Positions 9,345 through 28,011 of a stretch of 64,000 bases of DNA are shown piece by piece. Location: positions 310,001 to 374,000 of the forward strand of contig NZ_JAAGAA010000001.1 in the NCBI RefSeq assembly GCF_010435965.1, given 5' to 3'. The translations under genes and the position numbers were made by a program. Origin of the DNA: Crenobacter caeni (GTDB taxonomy: Bacteria; Pseudomonadota; Gammaproteobacteria; Burkholderiales; Chromobacteriaceae). The stretch's first letter is position 1. Every line of letters starts with the position of its first letter. Under the pieces are notes generated by a model. That model saw only the letters and a program-made list of their open reading frames with translations. It was not told the origin of the DNA and did no database searches.

Positions 9345-9373
9345 TTGGTAAATCAATTGGGTGCGTGTATAAT
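9345..9373 (+). promoter_or_regulatory. Sigma-70 promoter of rplKA (and probably rplJL-rpoBC)
   Basis: TTGGTA at 9345-9350, a 17-bp spacer and a perfect TATAAT at 9368-9373, starting 8 nt after the nusG stop region. It is the strongest promoter-like sequence ahead of rplK. Confidence 0.85.
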
Positions 9374-9392
9374 CACGCGCTCTTGTTGGGGA

Positions 9393-9415
9393 GCGACACT
9401 TTCGTGTCGCGTTTT
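9393..9415 (+). promoter_or_regulatory. Hairpin in the rplK leader, candidate L1 site or attenuator
   Basis: GCGACAC and GTGTCGC pair around a 4-nt loop, followed by GTTTT, within the roughly 55-nt leader. In E. coli L1 represses rplKA by binding the rplK leader. I see the hairpin; L1 binding is inferred and the short U run leaves attenuation possible. Confidence 0.5.
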
Positions 9416-9434
9416 ACCCGTTTAGGAGCTAATT

Positions 9435-9866
9435 GTGGCAAAGAAAATCATCGGCTTTATCAAGCTGCAAGTGCCGGCCGGCAAGGCCAACCCGTCGCCG
9501 CCGATCGGTCCGGCGCTGGGTCAGCGCGGTCTGAACATCATGGAATTCTGCAAGGCGTTCAACGCCCAGACCCAGGGTATGGAACCCGGTCTGCCGATTC
9601 CGGTGGTGATCACTGCTTACGCGGACAAGTCCTTCACCTTCGTGATGAAGACCCCGCCGGCTTCGATCCTGCTGAAGAAGGCCGTTGGCCTGAAGAGCGG
9701 CTCGAGCAAGCCGAACACCGACAAAGTCGGCAAGATTACCCGCGCACAGCTGGAAGAAATCGCCAAGACCAAGCAGCCTGACCTGACTGCCGCTGATCTG
9801 GACGCTGCTGTTCGCACCATCGCGGGTTCCGCCCGTTCCATGGGTCTGATCGTGGAGGGTGTGTAA
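9435..9866 (+). CDS. rplK: 50S ribosomal protein L11
   Basis: GTPase-associated-center protein binding 23S rRNA around position 1067. 143 aa, standard length, with the proline-rich [19 protein letters not shown] segment of the N-terminal domain. GTG start with AGGAG 6-10 nt upstream. Followed 1 nt later by rplA. Confidence 0.97.
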   Translation: MAKKIIGFIKLQVPAGKANPSPPIGPALGQRGLNIMEFCKAFNAQTQGMEPGLPIPVVITAYADKSFTFVMKTPPASILLKKAVGLKSGSSKPNTDKVGKITRAQLEEIAKTKQPDLTAADLDAAVRTIAGSARSMGLIVEGV

Positions 9867-9867
9867 C

Positions 9868-10563
9868 ATGGCGAAGATTTCCAAGCGTCTGAAGGCCCTG
9901 AAGGCCGGTGTTGACCGCAACCAGCTGTACGTCGTTGACCAGGCCATCTCCATGGTCAAGTCCGCTGCGACCGCCAAGTTCGACGAGTCGATCGACGTGG
10001 CTGTGAACCTCGGCGTTGACCCGCGTAAATCCGACCAGGTCGTGCGTGGTTCCGTCGTGCTGCCGCGCGGTACCGGCAAGTCGGTCCGCGTTGCCGTGTT
10101 CGCACAGGGTGCCAACGCTGAAGCCGCCAAGGCTGCCGGTGCAGAGATCGTCGGTTTCGACGACCTGGCCGAGCAAGTGAAGGCCGGCAACCTGGACTTC
10201 GACGTGGTGATCGCTTCCCCGGACGCGATGCGCGTGGTTGGCCAGCTGGGTCAGATCCTCGGCCCGCGTGGCCTGATGCCGAACCCGAAAGTTGGTACCG
10301 TGACCCCGAACGTCGCCGAGGCCGTGAAGAACGCCAAGGCTGGTCAGGTTCAGTACCGTACCGACAAGTCGGGCATCATTCACGCGACCATCGGCCGCGC
10401 TTCTTTCGAAGAAGCCGCGCTGCGCGAGAACCTGGGCGCACTGGTTGAAGCTCTGCAGAAGGCCAAGCCGGCTGCATCCAAGGGCGTCTACCTGAAGAAG
10501 ATCGCCGTATCCAGCACGATGGGCGTGGGCGTTCGCGTCGACGTCGCTTCGCTGACCGCCTAA
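9868..10563 (+). CDS. rplA: 50S ribosomal protein L1
   Basis: L1-stalk protein and, in E. coli, translational repressor of rplKA. 231 aa with the conserved [15 protein letters not shown] motif. ATG at 9868 chosen (MAKISKRLK); it is 1 nt after the rplK stop, so the two are coupled. Confidence 0.97.
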   Translation: MAKISKRLKALKAGVDRNQLYVVDQAISMVKSAATAKFDESIDVAVNLGVDPRKSDQVVRGSVVLPRGTGKSVRVAVFAQGANAEAAKAAGAEIVGFDDLAEQVKAGNLDFDVVIASPDAMRVVGQLGQILGPRGLMPNPKVGTVTPNVAEAVKNAKAGQVQYRTDKSGIIHATIGRASFEEAALRENLGALVEALQKAKPAASKGVYLKKIAVSSTMGVGVRVDVASLTA

Positions 10564-10640
10564 TTGGTGGTTTCGGGCGGGCCGCTCCGGTCCGCCTGCT
10601 AAAAGGCTTTGGGCTGGCGGGTAACCGCCAGAGTGTCAAA

Positions 10641-10695
10641 GACCGTAGGAGTCCATCGGACTTAATCGCCGGCAACGGTATCCTACGCAGATGGT
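10641..10695 (+). promoter_or_regulatory. L10 leader (r-protein L10/L7-L12 binding RNA) of rplJL
   Basis: GTAGGA (10645-10650) pairs with TCCTAC (10681-10686). ACC (10642-10644) pairs with GGT (10692-10694) across a GCAGA-containing 3' bulge. This is the kink-turn architecture of the proteobacterial L10 leader, and a CTTAAT segment characteristic of it lies between. It normally mediates L10-dependent repression of rplJL. A separate GTAA tetraloop hairpin (CTGGCGG/CCGCCAG, 10614-10631) precedes it. Unusually a tRNA gene lies between this element and rplJ. Together with that tRNA these account for most of the 312-nt rplA-rplJ gap. Confidence 0.75.
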
Positions 10696-10721
10696 ACCCG
10701 AAAAGAAGGCTTCAAAATGAG

Positions 10722-10796
<75 letters not shown>

Positions 10797-10875
10797 GTTC
10801 TCTGAATGTCTCCTGAATAGGTCGCCGCTGCAAGAGGGGCAGGCAACTGTCTCATTTCAGTCTAGGAGGTAGACC

Positions 10876-11373
10876 TTGAGTCTCAATCTTGAAGATAAAA
10901 AGGCGGTAGTAGCCGAGGTGTCTGCCAAGCTGGCCGACGCACAGACGCTCGTCATCGCCGAATATCGGGGTATTGAGGTTGGTAGCATGACCAAGCTGCG
11001 CGCCCAGGCGCGTGAGCAGGGTGTGTACCTGCGCGTTCTGAAGAACACGCTGGTGCGCCGTGCTGTAGCGGATACCGCGTTTGCCGGTCTGGCTGACCAG
11101 ATGGTCGGTCCGCTGGTTTACGGTATCTCTGCAGATCCGGTCGCTGCCGCCAAAGTACTGCATCAGTTTGCCAAGGCTGACGACAAGATCGTCATCAAGG
11201 CAGGTTCCTACGAAGGCAAGGTGCTGGACGCTGCTCAGGTTGCTGAGCTGGCTTCGATCCCGAGCCGCGAAGAACTGCTGTCCAAGCTGCTCTATGTCAT
11301 GAAGGCACCGCTGTCGGGCTTCGCCCGCGGTCTGGCCGCTCTGGCAGAGAAGAAGCAAGCCGAAGCTGCTTAA
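10876..11373 (+). CDS. rplJ: 50S ribosomal protein L10
   Basis: Stalk base protein that anchors L7/L12 dimers and represses its own operon. 165 aa ([12 protein letters not shown] start). The start is TTG at 10876 with AGGAGG 6 nt upstream; no ATG or GTG fits the family N-terminus. The weak start may tune L10 to the multi-copy L7/L12. Confidence 0.96.
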   Translation: MSLNLEDKKAVVAEVSAKLADAQTLVIAEYRGIEVGSMTKLRAQAREQGVYLRVLKNTLVRRAVADTAFAGLADQMVGPLVYGISADPVAAAKVLHQFAKADDKIVIKAGSYEGKVLDAAQVAELASIPSREELLSKLLYVMKAPLSGFARGLAALAEKKQAEAA

Positions 11374-11413
11374 CCCTAATTGATTCACTGAACAGAATTC
11401 AGGAGATTTTCAC

Positions 11414-11779
11414 ATGGCTATTACCAAAGAAGACATCCTCGAGGCCGTTGCTGGTCTGACCGTGATGGAACTGAACGACCTGGTCAAGGCGTTCGAAGAG
11501 AAGTTTGGCGTTTCCGCCGCTGCTGTTGCTGTTGCCGCTGGTCCGGCTGCTGCTGCTGCTGAAGAGAAGACCGAGTTCGACGTGATCCTGTCCGCCGCTG
11601 GCGACAACAAGGTGAACGTGATCAAGGTTGTCCGTGCTCTGACCGGCCTGGGCCTGAAGGAAGCCAAGGACATGGTTGACGGCGCGCCGAAGACCCTGAA
11701 AGAAGGCATCTCCAAGGCTGAAGCTGAAGACATCGTCAAGCAGCTGACCGAAGCTGGCGCCAAGGCAGAAATGAAATAA
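11414..11779 (+). CDS. rplL: 50S ribosomal protein L7/L12
   Basis: Stalk protein recruiting translational GTPases. 121 aa with an N-terminal dimerisation helix, an Ala-rich hinge at about 35-52, and a globular C-terminal domain with [21 protein letters not shown] precedes the ATG. Hairpins follow before rpoB. Confidence 0.97.
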   Translation: MAITKEDILEAVAGLTVMELNDLVKAFEEKFGVSAAAVAVAAGPAAAAAEEKTEFDVILSAAGDNKVNVIKVVRALTGLGLKEAKDMVDGAPKTLKEGISKAEAEDIVKQLTEAGAKAEMK

Positions 11780-11802
11780 TCTTCCGTAAGGAAGATTGAA
11801 GG

Positions 11803-11831
11803 GGCTGGCGGAGCAATCCGCCAGCCTTGTT
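11803..11831 (+). terminator. rplL-rpoB attenuator hairpin
   Basis: A perfect 10-bp stem GGCTGGCGGA/TCCGCCAGCC with a GCAA loop, then TTGTTG. A second hairpin, AATCTTCC/GGAAGATT around GTAA (11778-11797), precedes it. The weak U tract suits partial termination, matching the known E. coli logic of making more L7/L12 than RNA polymerase. Cleavage by RNase III is another possibility. Confidence 0.65.
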
Positions 11832-11931
11832 GCGCTTGTGGTGGGTAAGAGCCGAGTCACTAAAAGCCAGCATCCCGAGCGCGGCTGTTGACTTTTGGTT
11901 ACTTGCGCCACCACACCTCGATGGAGACTCT

Positions 11932-16107
<4,176 letters not shown>

Positions 16108-16161
16108 TAGGCAAGGCGGCGCGGGCATGGCGCCCGCGCCTGTCGCCTGAATGGAGACGCA

Positions 16162-20358
<4,197 letters not shown>

Positions 20359-20381
20359 TCGCCGCATAAGCTGACCCGGAA

Positions 20382-20424
20382 AAAAGCCGTCAATTCAATG
20401 GGTAACATTGGGTTGGCGGCTTTT
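20382..20424 (+). terminator. Rho-independent terminator after rpoC
   Basis: A 12-bp stem AAAAGCCGTCAA/TTGGCGGCTTTT (one G-T pair) with a 19-nt loop and a terminal T run. It ends the rplKAJL-rpoBC unit just before the rpsL promoter. Confidence 0.85.
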
Positions 20425-20429
20425 CTTCA

Positions 20430-20458
20430 TTGACGCTGGCCGGCCGCTTCAATATAAT
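20430..20458 (+). promoter_or_regulatory. Sigma-70 promoter of the str operon
   Basis: TTGACG at 20430-20435, a 17-bp spacer and a perfect TATAAT at 20453-20458. The -35 box begins 6 nt after the rpoC terminator and would give an rpsL leader of about 50 nt. Confidence 0.9.
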
Positions 20459-20514
20459 CTCGCGTCTTTAGGTGGCTTGCCGCCTATTTTTCACTCAACA
20501 GGGAACTGATAGTC

Positions 20515-20886
20515 ATGCCAACTATTAACCAACTGGTCCGCAAGGGGCGCGTCGCCATCACGGCGAAGAGCAAGGTCCCGGCGCTCGAGGCTTGCCCTCA
20601 GAAGCGCGGCGTTTGCACCCGCGTTTACACCACCACCCCGAAGAAGCCGAACTCGGCTCTGCGTAAGGTGTGCAAGGTCCGCCTGACCAACGGCTTCGAA
20701 GTGATCTCGTACATCGGCGGTGAAGGCCACAACCTGCAGGAACACTCGGTCGTGCTGATCCGCGGCGGTCGTGTGAAGGACTTGCCGGGTGTGCGTTACC
20801 ACACCGTGCGCGGCTCGCTTGACACCGCAGGCGTCAAGGACCGTAAGCAGTCCCGCTCCAAGTACGGCGCGAAGCGTCCGAAGTAA
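20515..20886 (+). CDS. rpsL: 30S ribosomal protein S12
   Basis: Decoding-centre protein. 123 aa. The [12 protein letters not shown] loop (Lys43 and Lys44 counting Met) and the GVRYHTVRG segment carry normal streptomycin-sensitive residues. First gene of rpsL-rpsG-fusA-tuf. Confidence 0.98.
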   Translation: MPTINQLVRKGRVAITAKSKVPALEACPQKRGVCTRVYTTTPKKPNSALRKVCKVRLTNGFEVISYIGGEGHNLQEHSVVLIRGGRVKDLPGVRYHTVRGSLDTAGVKDRKQSRSKYGAKRPK

Positions 20887-20986
20887 TTCTTCGGCATTTT
20901 CAGGCGGCACCCGCCGTCGAGTAAGTGGCCACTTAGCTGGGTGGTCCAGAGCATGTCGCTCAACTGAATAGAATTAAGGAATCAAA

Positions 20987-21457
20987 ATGCCACGCCGCAG
21001 AGAAGTCCCCAAGCGCGAAATCCTGCCGGATCCGAAGTTCGGTAGCCAGGATCTGTCCAAGTTCATGAACGTCGTGATGATCGACGGCAAGAAGGCTGTT
21101 GCCGAACGCATCATTTACGGCGCACTGGCCCAGATCGAGAAGAAGACCGGCAAGAACGCCATCGAGGTGTTCAACACCGCTATTGCCAACGCCAAGCCGA
21201 TCGTGGAAGTGAAAAGCCGCCGTGTAGGTGGTGCTAACTACCAAGTCCCTGTTGAGGTTCGCCCGTCCCGTCGGATGGCTCTGGCAATGCGCTGGCTGCG
21301 CGACGCTGCGCGCAAGCGTGGCGAGAAGTCCATGGATCTGCGTCTTGCTGGCGAGCTGCTGGATGCAGCCGAAGGCCGTGGCGGCGCCATGAAGAAACGT
21401 GATGAAGTGCACCGCATGGCAGAAGCCAACAAGGCCTTCTCGCACTTCCGTTTCTAA
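20987..21457 (+). CDS. rpsG: 30S ribosomal protein S7
   Basis: Primary 16S 3'-domain assembly protein and, in E. coli, translational regulator of the str operon. 156 aa, normal length ([19 protein letters not shown]). The 100-nt rpsL-rpsG gap could host an S7 target, but I could not fold one confidently. Confidence 0.97.
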   Translation: MPRRREVPKREILPDPKFGSQDLSKFMNVVMIDGKKAVAERIIYGALAQIEKKTGKNAIEVFNTAIANAKPIVEVKSRRVGGANYQVPVEVRPSRRMALAMRWLRDAARKRGEKSMDLRLAGELLDAAEGRGGAMKKRDEVHRMAEANKAFSHFRF

Positions 21458-21481
21458 TCTAACTTTTTTAAGGTTATCGCC

Positions 21482-23578
21482 GTGGCTAGGAAAACTCCTA
21501 TTGAGCGCTACCGTAACATCGGTATCTCTGCTCACATCGATGCTGGTAAGACGACTACCACCGAACGCATCCTGTTTTACACCGGTGTAAACCACAAGAT
21601 CGGTGAAGTGCACGACGGTGCTGCGACCATGGACTGGATGGAGCAGGAGCAGGAGCGTGGTATCACCATTACCTCCGCTGCGACCACCACGTTCTGGAAG
21701 GGCATGAGCCTGCAGTTCCCGGAACACCGCTTCAACATCATCGACACTCCGGGGCACGTTGACTTCACCGTCGAGGTGGAGCGCTCCATGCGTGTTCTGG
21801 ACGGCGCCGTGATGGTGTACTGCGCGGTCGGTGGCGTTCAGCCGCAGTCCGAGACCGTGTGGCGTCAGGCCAACAAGTACAAAGTGCCGCGTCTGGCGTT
21901 CGTCAACAAGATGGACCGTCAGGGTGCGAACTTCTTCCGCGCCGTAGACCAGGTGAAGACCCGTCTGCGCGGCAACCCGGTGCCTATCGTGGTGCCGATC
22001 GGTGCCGAAGACGGCTTCCAGGGCGTTGTCGACCTGCTGAAGATGAAGGCCATCATTTGGGATGAAGCGTCCCAGGGCATGAAGTTCGAATACGGCGACA
22101 TCCCGGCTGACGTTCAGGCGACCGCTGAAGAGTGGCGCGAGAAGATGGTCGAGTCCGCCGCTGAAGCCAGCGAAGAACTGATGAACAAGTACCTGGAAGA
22201 GGGCGAGCTCTCCGAAGAGGAAATCATCAGCGGCCTGCGCGACCGTACCCTGCGTTGCGAAATCCAGCCGATGCTGTGCGGTACCGCGTTCAAGAACAAG
22301 GGTGTGCAGCGCATGCTGGACGCCGTGGTCGAACTGCTGCCGTCGCCGGTTGACGTTCCCCCGATCGCTGGCGAAGAAAACGGCCAGCCGGCCGTGCGTC
22401 ACGCTTCGGACGACGAGAAGTTCTCCGCGCTGGCGTTCAAGCTGATGAACGACCCGTACGTCGGCCAGCTGACCTTCTTCCGTGTGTACTCGGGCGTTGT
22501 GAACTCCGGCGACACCGTGCTGAACTCGGTCAAGGACCGCAAGGAACGCATGGGCCGTATCGTGCAGATGCACGCCAACGACCGTATCGAGATCACCGAA
22601 GTCCGCGCCGGCGACATCGCCGCCGGTATCGGCCTGAAGGACGTGACCACCGGTGAAACCCTGTGTGCACCGGACGCACCGATCATCCTGGAACGCATGG
22701 AGTTCCCGGAGCCGGTGATCCACGTTGCCGTCGAGCCGAAGACCAAGGCTGACCAGGAAAAGATGGGCGTTGCCCTGAACCGCCTGGCCAAGGAAGACCC
22801 GTCCTTCCGCGTGCGTACCGACGAAGAGTCGGGCCAGACCATCATTTCCGGTATGGGCGAACTGCACCTGGAAATTCTGGTTGACCGCATGAAGCGCGAA
22901 TTCGGCGTTGAAGCCGCAGTGGGCGCACCGCAGGTGGCTTACCGCGAGACCATCACCAAGACCGTTACCGACGTCGACGGCAAGCACGTCAAGCAGTCGG
23001 GTGGTAAGGGTCAGTACGGTCACGCCGTCATCACGCTGGAGCCGTCCGGCGAAGGCAAGGGTTACCAGTTCTTCGACGAGATCAAGGGTGGCGTGATTCC
23101 ACGCGAATTCATCCCGTCGGTGGACAAGGGTATCCAGAACACCCTGAACAACGGCATCCTGGCCGGCTTCCCGGTGGTGGACGTAACTGTCCGCCTGACC
23201 TTCGGTTCCTACCACGACGTCGACTCCTCGCAGATCGCGTTCGAACTGGCGGGTTCCATGGCCTTCAAGGAAGCCATGCGCCGCGCCGGTCCGGTGATCC
23301 TCGAGCCGATGATGGCTGTCGAAGTGGAAACCCCGGAACAGTACATGGGCGACGTGATGGGCGACCTGAACCGTCGTCGCGGCATCGTGCTGGGCATGGA
23401 CGACGATGGTCTGGGTGGCAAGAAGATCAAGGCCGAAGTTCCGCTGGCCGAGATGTTCGGTTACTCGACCGACCTGCGTTCCGCTACCCAGGGCCGTGCT
23501 ACGTACTCGATGGAGTTCAAGCACTACTCCGCCGCGCCGAAGCACGTCGCTGACGCCGTGATGAACGCCAAGAAGTAA
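21482..23578 (+). CDS. fusA: Elongation factor G
   Basis: Translocation GTPase. 698 aa. The P loop AHIDAGKT is near residues 17-24, then DTPGHVDF and NKMDR. GTG start ([15 protein letters not shown]) with AAGG upstream. Five-domain length is normal. Confidence 0.98.
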   Translation: MARKTPIERYRNIGISAHIDAGKTTTTERILFYTGVNHKIGEVHDGAATMDWMEQEQERGITITSAATTTFWKGMSLQFPEHRFNIIDTPGHVDFTVEVERSMRVLDGAVMVYCAVGGVQPQSETVWRQANKYKVPRLAFVNKMDRQGANFFRAVDQVKTRLRGNPVPIVVPIGAEDGFQGVVDLLKMKAIIWDEASQGMKFEYGDIPADVQATAEEWREKMVESAAEASEELMNKYLEEGELSEEEIISGLRDRTLRCEIQPMLCGTAFKNKGVQRMLDAVVELLPSPVDVPPIAGEENGQPAVRHASDDEKFSALAFKLMNDPYVGQLTFFRVYSGVVNSGDTVLNSVKDRKERMGRIVQMHANDRIEITEVRAGDIAAGIGLKDVTTGETLCAPDAPIILERMEFPEPVIHVAVEPKTKADQEKMGVALNRLAKEDPSFRVRTDEESGQTIISGMGELHLEILVDRMKREFGVEAAVGAPQVAYRETITKTVTDVDGKHVKQSGGKGQYGHAVITLEPSGEGKGYQFFDEIKGGVIPREFIPSVDKGIQNTLNNGILAGFPVVDVTVRLTFGSYHDVDSSQIAFELAGSMAFKEAMRRAGPVILEPMMAVEVETPEQYMGDVMGDLNRRRGIVLGMDDDGLGGKKIKAEVPLAEMFGYSTDLRSATQGRATYSMEFKHYSAAPKHVADAVMNAKK

Positions 23579-23589
23579 TTCCGCGCTGT

Positions 23590-23614
23590 GGCCGGCCTGC
23601 GGGCCGGCCTGATT
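23590..23614 (+). promoter_or_regulatory. GC-rich hairpin between fusA and tuf
   Basis: Two GGCCGGCC arms (23590-23597 and 23602-23609) flank a 4-nt loop, followed by TGATTT. Termination would be weak; it may be a partial attenuator or mRNA-processing or stability element. Confidence 0.45.
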
Positions 23615-23642
23615 TGATGTTCTTTAATTAAGGATTTTTGCA

Positions 23643-24833
23643 ATGGCAAAAGAAAAGTTCGAGCGGACCAAACCGCACGTAAACGTCGGCACCATCGGTC
23701 ACGTTGACCACGGTAAGACCACCCTGACCGCAGCGATCACCACCATCCTGTCGAAGAAGTTCGGTGGCGAAGCCAAGGACTACTCGCAAATCGACAGCGC
23801 GCCGGAAGAGAAGGCTCGCGGTATTACCATTAACACCGCGCACGTCGAGTACGAAACCGAAACCCGTCACTACGCTCACGTTGACTGCCCAGGTCACGCT
23901 GACTACGTGAAGAACATGATTACCGGTGCTGCCCAGATGGACGGCGCGATTCTGGTGTGCTCGGCCGCTGACGGCCCGATGCCGCAGACCCGCGAACACA
24001 TCCTGCTGGCTCGCCAGGTGGGCGTTCCGTACATCATCGTCTACCTGAACAAGTGCGACATGGTCGACGACGAAGAGCTGCTGGAACTGGTCGAAATGGA
24101 AGTGCGCGAGCTGCTGTCTTCCTACGACTTCCCGGGCGACGACCTGCCGCTGGTCAAGGGTTCCGCGCTGAAAGCGCTGGAAGGCGACCAGTCCGACATC
24201 GGCGAACCGTCGATCTTCCGTCTGGCTGACGCGCTGGACAGCTACATCCCGACGCCTGAGCGTGCTGTGGACAAGCCGTTCCTGCTGCCGATCGAAGACG
24301 TGTTCTCGATCTCCGGCCGCGGTACCGTGGTGACCGGTCGCGTCGAGCGCGGCATCGTCAAAGTCGGCGAAGAAATCGAAATCGTCGGCCTGAAGGCAAC
24401 CGCCAAGACCACCTGTACCGGCGTGGAAATGTTCCGCAAGCTGCTGGACCAGGGTCAGGCTGGTGACAACGTCGGCGTGCTGCTGCGCGGCACCAAGCGT
24501 GAAGAAGTCGAGCGTGGTCAGGTCCTGGCGAAGCCGGGTTCCATCACCCCGCACACCAACTTCACCGGCGAGATCTACGTGCTGAGCAAGAACGAAGGTG
24601 GCCGTCACACCCCGTTCTTCGCGAACTACCGCCCGCAGTTCTACTTCCGTACCACGGACGTGACTGGCGCGATCAGCCTGCCGGAAGGCGTTGAAATGGT
24701 GATGCCGGGTGACAACGTTTCGATCACCGTCGAACTGATCGCCCCGATCGCGATGGAAGAAGGTCTGCGCTTCGCGATCCGCGAAGGCGGTCGTACCGTC
24801 GGCGCCGGCGTTGTTGCCAAGATCATCAAGTAA
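23643..24833 (+). CDS. tuf: Elongation factor Tu, copy 2
   Basis: Same 396-aa protein as the copy at 7108-8298, here in the str operon position (the tufA position in E. coli). Silent differences are confined to about the first 330 nt and the last 65 nt. The middle (about 23976-24769) is identical by eye to copy 1. ATG is preceded by AAGGA. Confidence 0.98.
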   Translation: MAKEKFERTKPHVNVGTIGHVDHGKTTLTAAITTILSKKFGGEAKDYSQIDSAPEEKARGITINTAHVEYETETRHYAHVDCPGHADYVKNMITGAAQMDGAILVCSAADGPMPQTREHILLARQVGVPYIIVYLNKCDMVDDEELLELVEMEVRELLSSYDFPGDDLPLVKGSALKALEGDQSDIGEPSIFRLADALDSYIPTPERAVDKPFLLPIEDVFSISGRGTVVTGRVERGIVKVGEEIEIVGLKATAKTTCTGVEMFRKLLDQGQAGDNVGVLLRGTKREEVERGQVLAKPGSITPHTNFTGEIYVLSKNEGGRHTPFFANYRPQFYFRTTDVTGAISLPEGVEMVMPGDNVSITVELIAPIAMEEGLRFAIREGGRTVGAGVVAKIIK

Positions 24834-24851
24834 TCGGCTACGGAGACTCTC

Positions 24852-25163
24852 ATGCAAAGCCAGAAAATCCGTATCCGCCTGAAGGCGTTTGACTACAACC
24901 TGATCGACCGCTCCGCCCAGGAGATCGTCGAGACCGCCAAGCGCACCGGCGCCGTGGTCAAGGGTCCGGTTCCGCTGCCGACCAAGATCGAGCGTTTCAA
25001 CATCCTCCGTTCGCCGCACGTGAACAAGACTTCCCGCGACCAGCTGGAAATCCGCACCCACCTGCGCCTGATGGACATCGTCGATCCGACCGACAAGACG
25101 GTCGACGCGCTGATGAAACTCGACCTGCCGGCAGGCGTCGACGTCGAAATCAAGCTGCAGTAA
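24852..25163 (+). CDS. rpsJ: 30S ribosomal protein S10
   Basis: 103-aa 3'-major-domain protein; it also acts as NusE in antitermination with NusB. Only 18 nt after tuf, so it is read from the str operon here. Hairpins and a candidate promoter then separate it from rplC, unlike the compact E. coli S10 operon. Confidence 0.97.
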   Translation: MQSQKIRIRLKAFDYNLIDRSAQEIVETAKRTGAVVKGPVPLPTKIERFNILRSPHVNKTSRDQLEIRTHLRLMDIVDPTDKTVDALMKLDLPAGVDVEIKLQ

Positions 25164-25172
25164 TCGCGGAAA

Positions 25173-25215
25173 ATACGGCGTAACTGCGCTAAGTGATTGC
25201 GCCGTATGATTTTTC
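25173..25215 (+). terminator. First hairpin with T run between rpsJ and rplC
   Basis: Arms ATACGGCG (25173-25180) and CGCCGTAT (25200-25207) with a 19-nt loop, then GATTTTT. It would end or attenuate transcripts leaving rpsJ. Confidence 0.6.
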
Positions 25216-25226
25216 TGTGATACATT
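25197..25226 (+). promoter_or_regulatory. Candidate rplC promoter nested between two hairpins
   Basis: TTGCGC at 25197-25202, an 18-bp spacer and extended -10 TGATACATT (TACATT at 25221-25226). Initiation near 25233 would fall inside the left arm of the next hairpin. Matches to consensus are moderate. Confidence 0.45.
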
Positions 25227-25227
25227 T

Positions 25228-25263
25228 GCGGACTCTCGTTTCTGAGAGTCCGCTTTTGTTTTT
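25228..25263 (+). terminator. Strong terminator-like hairpin before rplC
   Basis: A perfect 10-bp stem GCGGACTCTC/GAGAGTCCGC with a 6-nt loop followed by TTTTGTTTTTT. It would stop read-through from rpsJ, or act as an attenuator in the S10 leader (L4 control of attenuation is known in E. coli). Confidence 0.8.
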
Positions 25264-25307
25264 GTATGCCGGTCAATCGTAATCGGCACCTGCAAAAGGA
25301 AATAAAC

Positions 25308-25952
25308 ATGACTTTAGGTCTGGTCGGACGCAAAGTCGGCATGACCCGCATTTTCGCCGAGGATGGCGCTTCCATCCCGGTGACCGTGCTGGATATGTCC
25401 GCTAACCGCGTCTCGCAAGTAAAATCCGCCGAAGTAGACGGCTACACCGCCGTTCAGGTTACTTTTGGCGATCGTAAGGCAAGCCGCGTAGTCAAGGCTG
25501 CTGCCGGTCACTTCGCAAAGGCTGGCGTCGAAGCCGGTCGTGGCGTGCGCGAATTCGCGCTGACCGCTGAGCAGGTCTCCGCGTACAAGCCGGGCGACAA
25601 GATCACCGTTGAGATCTTCACCGTTGGTCAACTGGTCGATGTGACCGGTACCTCCAAGGGTAAGGGCTTCTCCGGCGTGATCAAGCGCCACAACTTCTCT
25701 TCCAACCGCGCGTCGCACGGTAACTCCCGTTCGCACAACACGCCGGGTTCGATCGGTCAGGCTCAGGATCCGGGCCGCGTTCTGCCGGGTAAGCGCATGG
25801 CAGGTCAGTACGGTAACGTCAAGAGCACCGTCCAGTGCCTGGAAGTTGTTCGTATCGACGCTGAGCGTCAGCTGATCATGGTCAAGGGCGCCGTCCCGGG
25901 TGCCACGAACGGCGACGTGGTCGTTCGTCCTAGTGTGAAGGCGGGTGCGTGA
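25308..25952 (+). CDS. rplC: 50S ribosomal protein L3
   Basis: Early-assembly protein near the peptidyl transferase centre. 214 aa from ATG at 25308 ([16 protein letters not shown]) with AAAAGGA upstream. The stop overlaps the rplD ATG by one base. Confidence 0.97.
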   Translation: MTLGLVGRKVGMTRIFAEDGASIPVTVLDMSANRVSQVKSAEVDGYTAVQVTFGDRKASRVVKAAAGHFAKAGVEAGRGVREFALTAEQVSAYKPGDKITVEIFTVGQLVDVTGTSKGKGFSGVIKRHNFSSNRASHGNSRSHNTPGSIGQAQDPGRVLPGKRMAGQYGNVKSTVQCLEVVRIDAERQLIMVKGAVPGATNGDVVVRPSVKAGA

Positions 25953-26572
25953 TGGAATTGAAAGTAATCAACACTCAGGGTCAGGCTCTGGAAGCTCTGC
26001 AGGCCTCCGAAGCACTGTTCGGCCGCGAGTACAACGAAGCGCTGGTGCATCAGGTTGTTACCGCCTACCTGGCGAACGCCCGTAGCGGCAACCGCGCACA
26101 GCTGACGCGTGCTGAAGTCAACCACACCACCAAGAAGCCGTTCAAGCAGAAGGGTACTGGTAACGCGCGTGCCGGTATGACTGCTTCCCCGGTTCGCCGC
26201 GGTGGTGGCCGTGCGTTCCCGAACAAGCCGGATGAAAACTTCAGCCAGAAGGTCAACCGCAAGATGTACCGTGCCGGTGTGGCGACCATCCTGTCGCAAC
26301 TGGTGCGTGACGAGCGTCTGATCGTGGTTGATTCGCTGTCCGTCGAAACGCCGAAGACCAAGGAATTTGCCGGTCTGGTGAAGAGCATGGGTCTGGAACA
26401 GGCTCTGTTCATCACCAAGGAACTGGACGAGAACCTGTACCTCTCTTCGCGTAACCTCCCGAACGTGCTGGTGATCGAAGCCCAGCAGGCTGACCCGTAC
26501 AGCCTGGTCCGCTTCAAGAAGATCGTGATCACCCGCGACGCTATCAAGCAACTTGAGGAGCAGTGGGCATGA
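25952..26572 (+). CDS. rplD: 50S ribosomal protein L4
   Basis: Exit-tunnel protein and, in E. coli, regulator of the S10 operon. 206 aa. The tunnel loop with [15 protein letters not shown] is present. I chose ATG at 25952; an in-frame GTG lies 3 nt upstream. The end overlaps rplW by 4 nt. Confidence 0.97.
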   Translation: MELKVINTQGQALEALQASEALFGREYNEALVHQVVTAYLANARSGNRAQLTRAEVNHTTKKPFKQKGTGNARAGMTASPVRRGGGRAFPNKPDENFSQKVNRKMYRAGVATILSQLVRDERLIVVDSLSVETPKTKEFAGLVKSMGLEQALFITKELDENLYLSSRNLPNVLVIEAQQADPYSLVRFKKIVITRDAIKQLEEQWA

Positions 26573-26871
26573 ATCAAGAACGTCTGATGCAGGTTATTCT
26601 TGCTCCGATCGTCTCCGAAAAGAGCACGATGATCGCCGAGAAGACCCAGCAGGTTGCTTTCCGTGTCGCCACTGACGCGACCAAGGGCGAGATCAAGGCC
26701 GCCGTTGAACTGCTGTTCAACGTGAAGGTTGCTGGCGTTTCGACCGTTAGCGTGAAGGGCAAGGTCAAGCGTTTCGGCCGTACCATGGGTCGCCGCAAGG
26801 ACACCAAGAAGGCTTACGTCAGCCTGGTTCCGGGTCAGGAATTCGACCTGACCGCAACGGCCGCGGAGTGA
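26569..26871 (+). CDS. rplW: 50S ribosomal protein L23
   Basis: Exit-port protein that docks trigger factor and SRP. 100 aa from ATG at 26569 ([19 protein letters not shown]), overlapping the rplD stop (ATGA). A GGAGATAG site for rplB follows. Confidence 0.97.
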   Translation: MNQERLMQVILAPIVSEKSTMIAEKTQQVAFRVATDATKGEIKAAVELLFNVKVAGVSTVSVKGKVKRFGRTMGRRKDTKKAYVSLVPGQEFDLTATAAE

Positions 26872-26882
26872 GGAGATAGAGC

Positions 26883-27716
26883 ATGCCTATCGTTAAAGTA
26901 AAGCCGACTTCTGCCGGTCGCCGCGCAGTCGTCAAGGTCGTTCACCCCGACCTGCACAAGGGTGGTGCTTACGCTCCGCTGCTCGAGAAGAAGACCTCGA
27001 CCGCCGGCCGTAACAACAATGGCCACATCACGACCCGTCACATGGGTGGTGGCCACAAGAAGCACTACCGTATCATCGACTTCCGCCGCAACAAGGACGG
27101 TATCCCGGCCAAGGTTGAGCGCGTCGAATACGATCCGAACCGCTCCGCGCACATCGCGCTGCTGTGCTACGCCGACGGCGAGCGCCGCTACGTGATCGCC
27201 CCGCGTGGCGTGAAGGCCGGTGCCGTGCTGATTTCGGGCGCTGAAGCCCCGATCAAGGCCGGCAACGCCCTGCCGATCCGCAACATCCCGGTCGGTACCA
27301 CCATTCACTGCATCGAGCTGCAGCCGGGCAAGGGTGCGCAAATCGCCCGTTCCGCTGGCCAGTCCGCCATGCTGCTGGCCCGCGAAGGCATCTACGCCCA
27401 GCTGCGTCTGCGCTCCGGCGAGATCCGTAAGGTGCACGTTGACTGCCGCGCCACCATCGGCGAAGTCGGCAACGAAGAGCACAGCCTGCGCAAGATCGGT
27501 AAGGCCGGCGCGAACCGCTGGCGTGGTATCCGCCCGACCGTCCGCGGTACGGCGATGAACCCGATCGATCACCCGCATGGTGGTGGTGAAGGCCGTACTG
27601 GTGAAGGCCGCGTGCCGGTTAGCCCGTGGGGCCAGCCGACGAAGGGCTTCCGCACCCGTCGCAACAAGCGTACCGACAACATGATCGTACGCCGCCGCTA
27701 TTCCAATAAAGGGTAA
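26883..27716 (+). CDS. rplB: 50S ribosomal protein L2
   Basis: Peptidyl-transferase-centre protein. 277 aa. The conserved [14 protein letters not shown] motif with the functional histidine is near residues 225-240. Length and N-terminus ([14 protein letters not shown]) are standard. Confidence 0.98.
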   Translation: MPIVKVKPTSAGRRAVVKVVHPDLHKGGAYAPLLEKKTSTAGRNNNGHITTRHMGGGHKKHYRIIDFRRNKDGIPAKVERVEYDPNRSAHIALLCYADGERRYVIAPRGVKAGAVLISGAEAPIKAGNALPIRNIPVGTTIHCIELQPGKGAQIARSAGQSAMLLAREGIYAQLRLRSGEIRKVHVDCRATIGEVGNEEHSLRKIGKAGANRWRGIRPTVRGTAMNPIDHPHGGGEGRTGEGRVPVSPWGQPTKGFRTRRNKRTDNMIVRRRYSNKG

Positions 27717-27723
27717 TTGAAAC

Positions 27724-28002
27724 ATGGCACGTTCGCTTAAAAAAGGCCCGTTTGTTGATCTCCACCTGCTGGACAAGGTGGATGCGGCGCGTGCATCCAA
27801 TGACAAGCGTCCGATCAAGACTTGGTCGCGCCGCTCGACCGTCCTGCCGGACTTCATTGGTCTCACGATTGCTGTTCACAACGGTCGCACCCACGTTCCG
27901 GTCTACATCTCCGAGAACATGGTTGGTCACAAACTGGGTGAATTCTCTCTGACTCGTACCTTCAAAGGCCACGCTGCCGATAAGAAGGCCAAGAAGAGGT
28001 AA
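27724..28002 (+). CDS. rpsS: 30S ribosomal protein S19
   Basis: 92-aa head protein ([16 protein letters not shown]), with the C-terminal [13 protein letters not shown] tail. In the S10 cluster, 7 nt after rplB. Confidence 0.97.
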   Translation: MARSLKKGPFVDLHLLDKVDAARASNDKRPIKTWSRRSTVLPDFIGLTIAVHNGRTHVPVYISENMVGHKLGEFSLTRTFKGHAADKKAKKR

Positions 28003-28011
28003 GGTGAAGCG

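Noticed and set aside
11832..11931. A separate rpoB promoter at TTGACT near 11888
   Set aside because: No -10 box lies at a suitable distance.
20515..20886. Streptomycin resistance changes in rpsL, and rifampicin changes in rpoB
   Set aside because: The key Lys positions of S12 and the rifampicin-cluster residues of RpoB read as ordinary sensitive types.
20960..23545. An 861-codon minus-strand frame over rpsG-fusA
   Set aside because: Antisense shadow of two well-supported genes; no start signal or family features.
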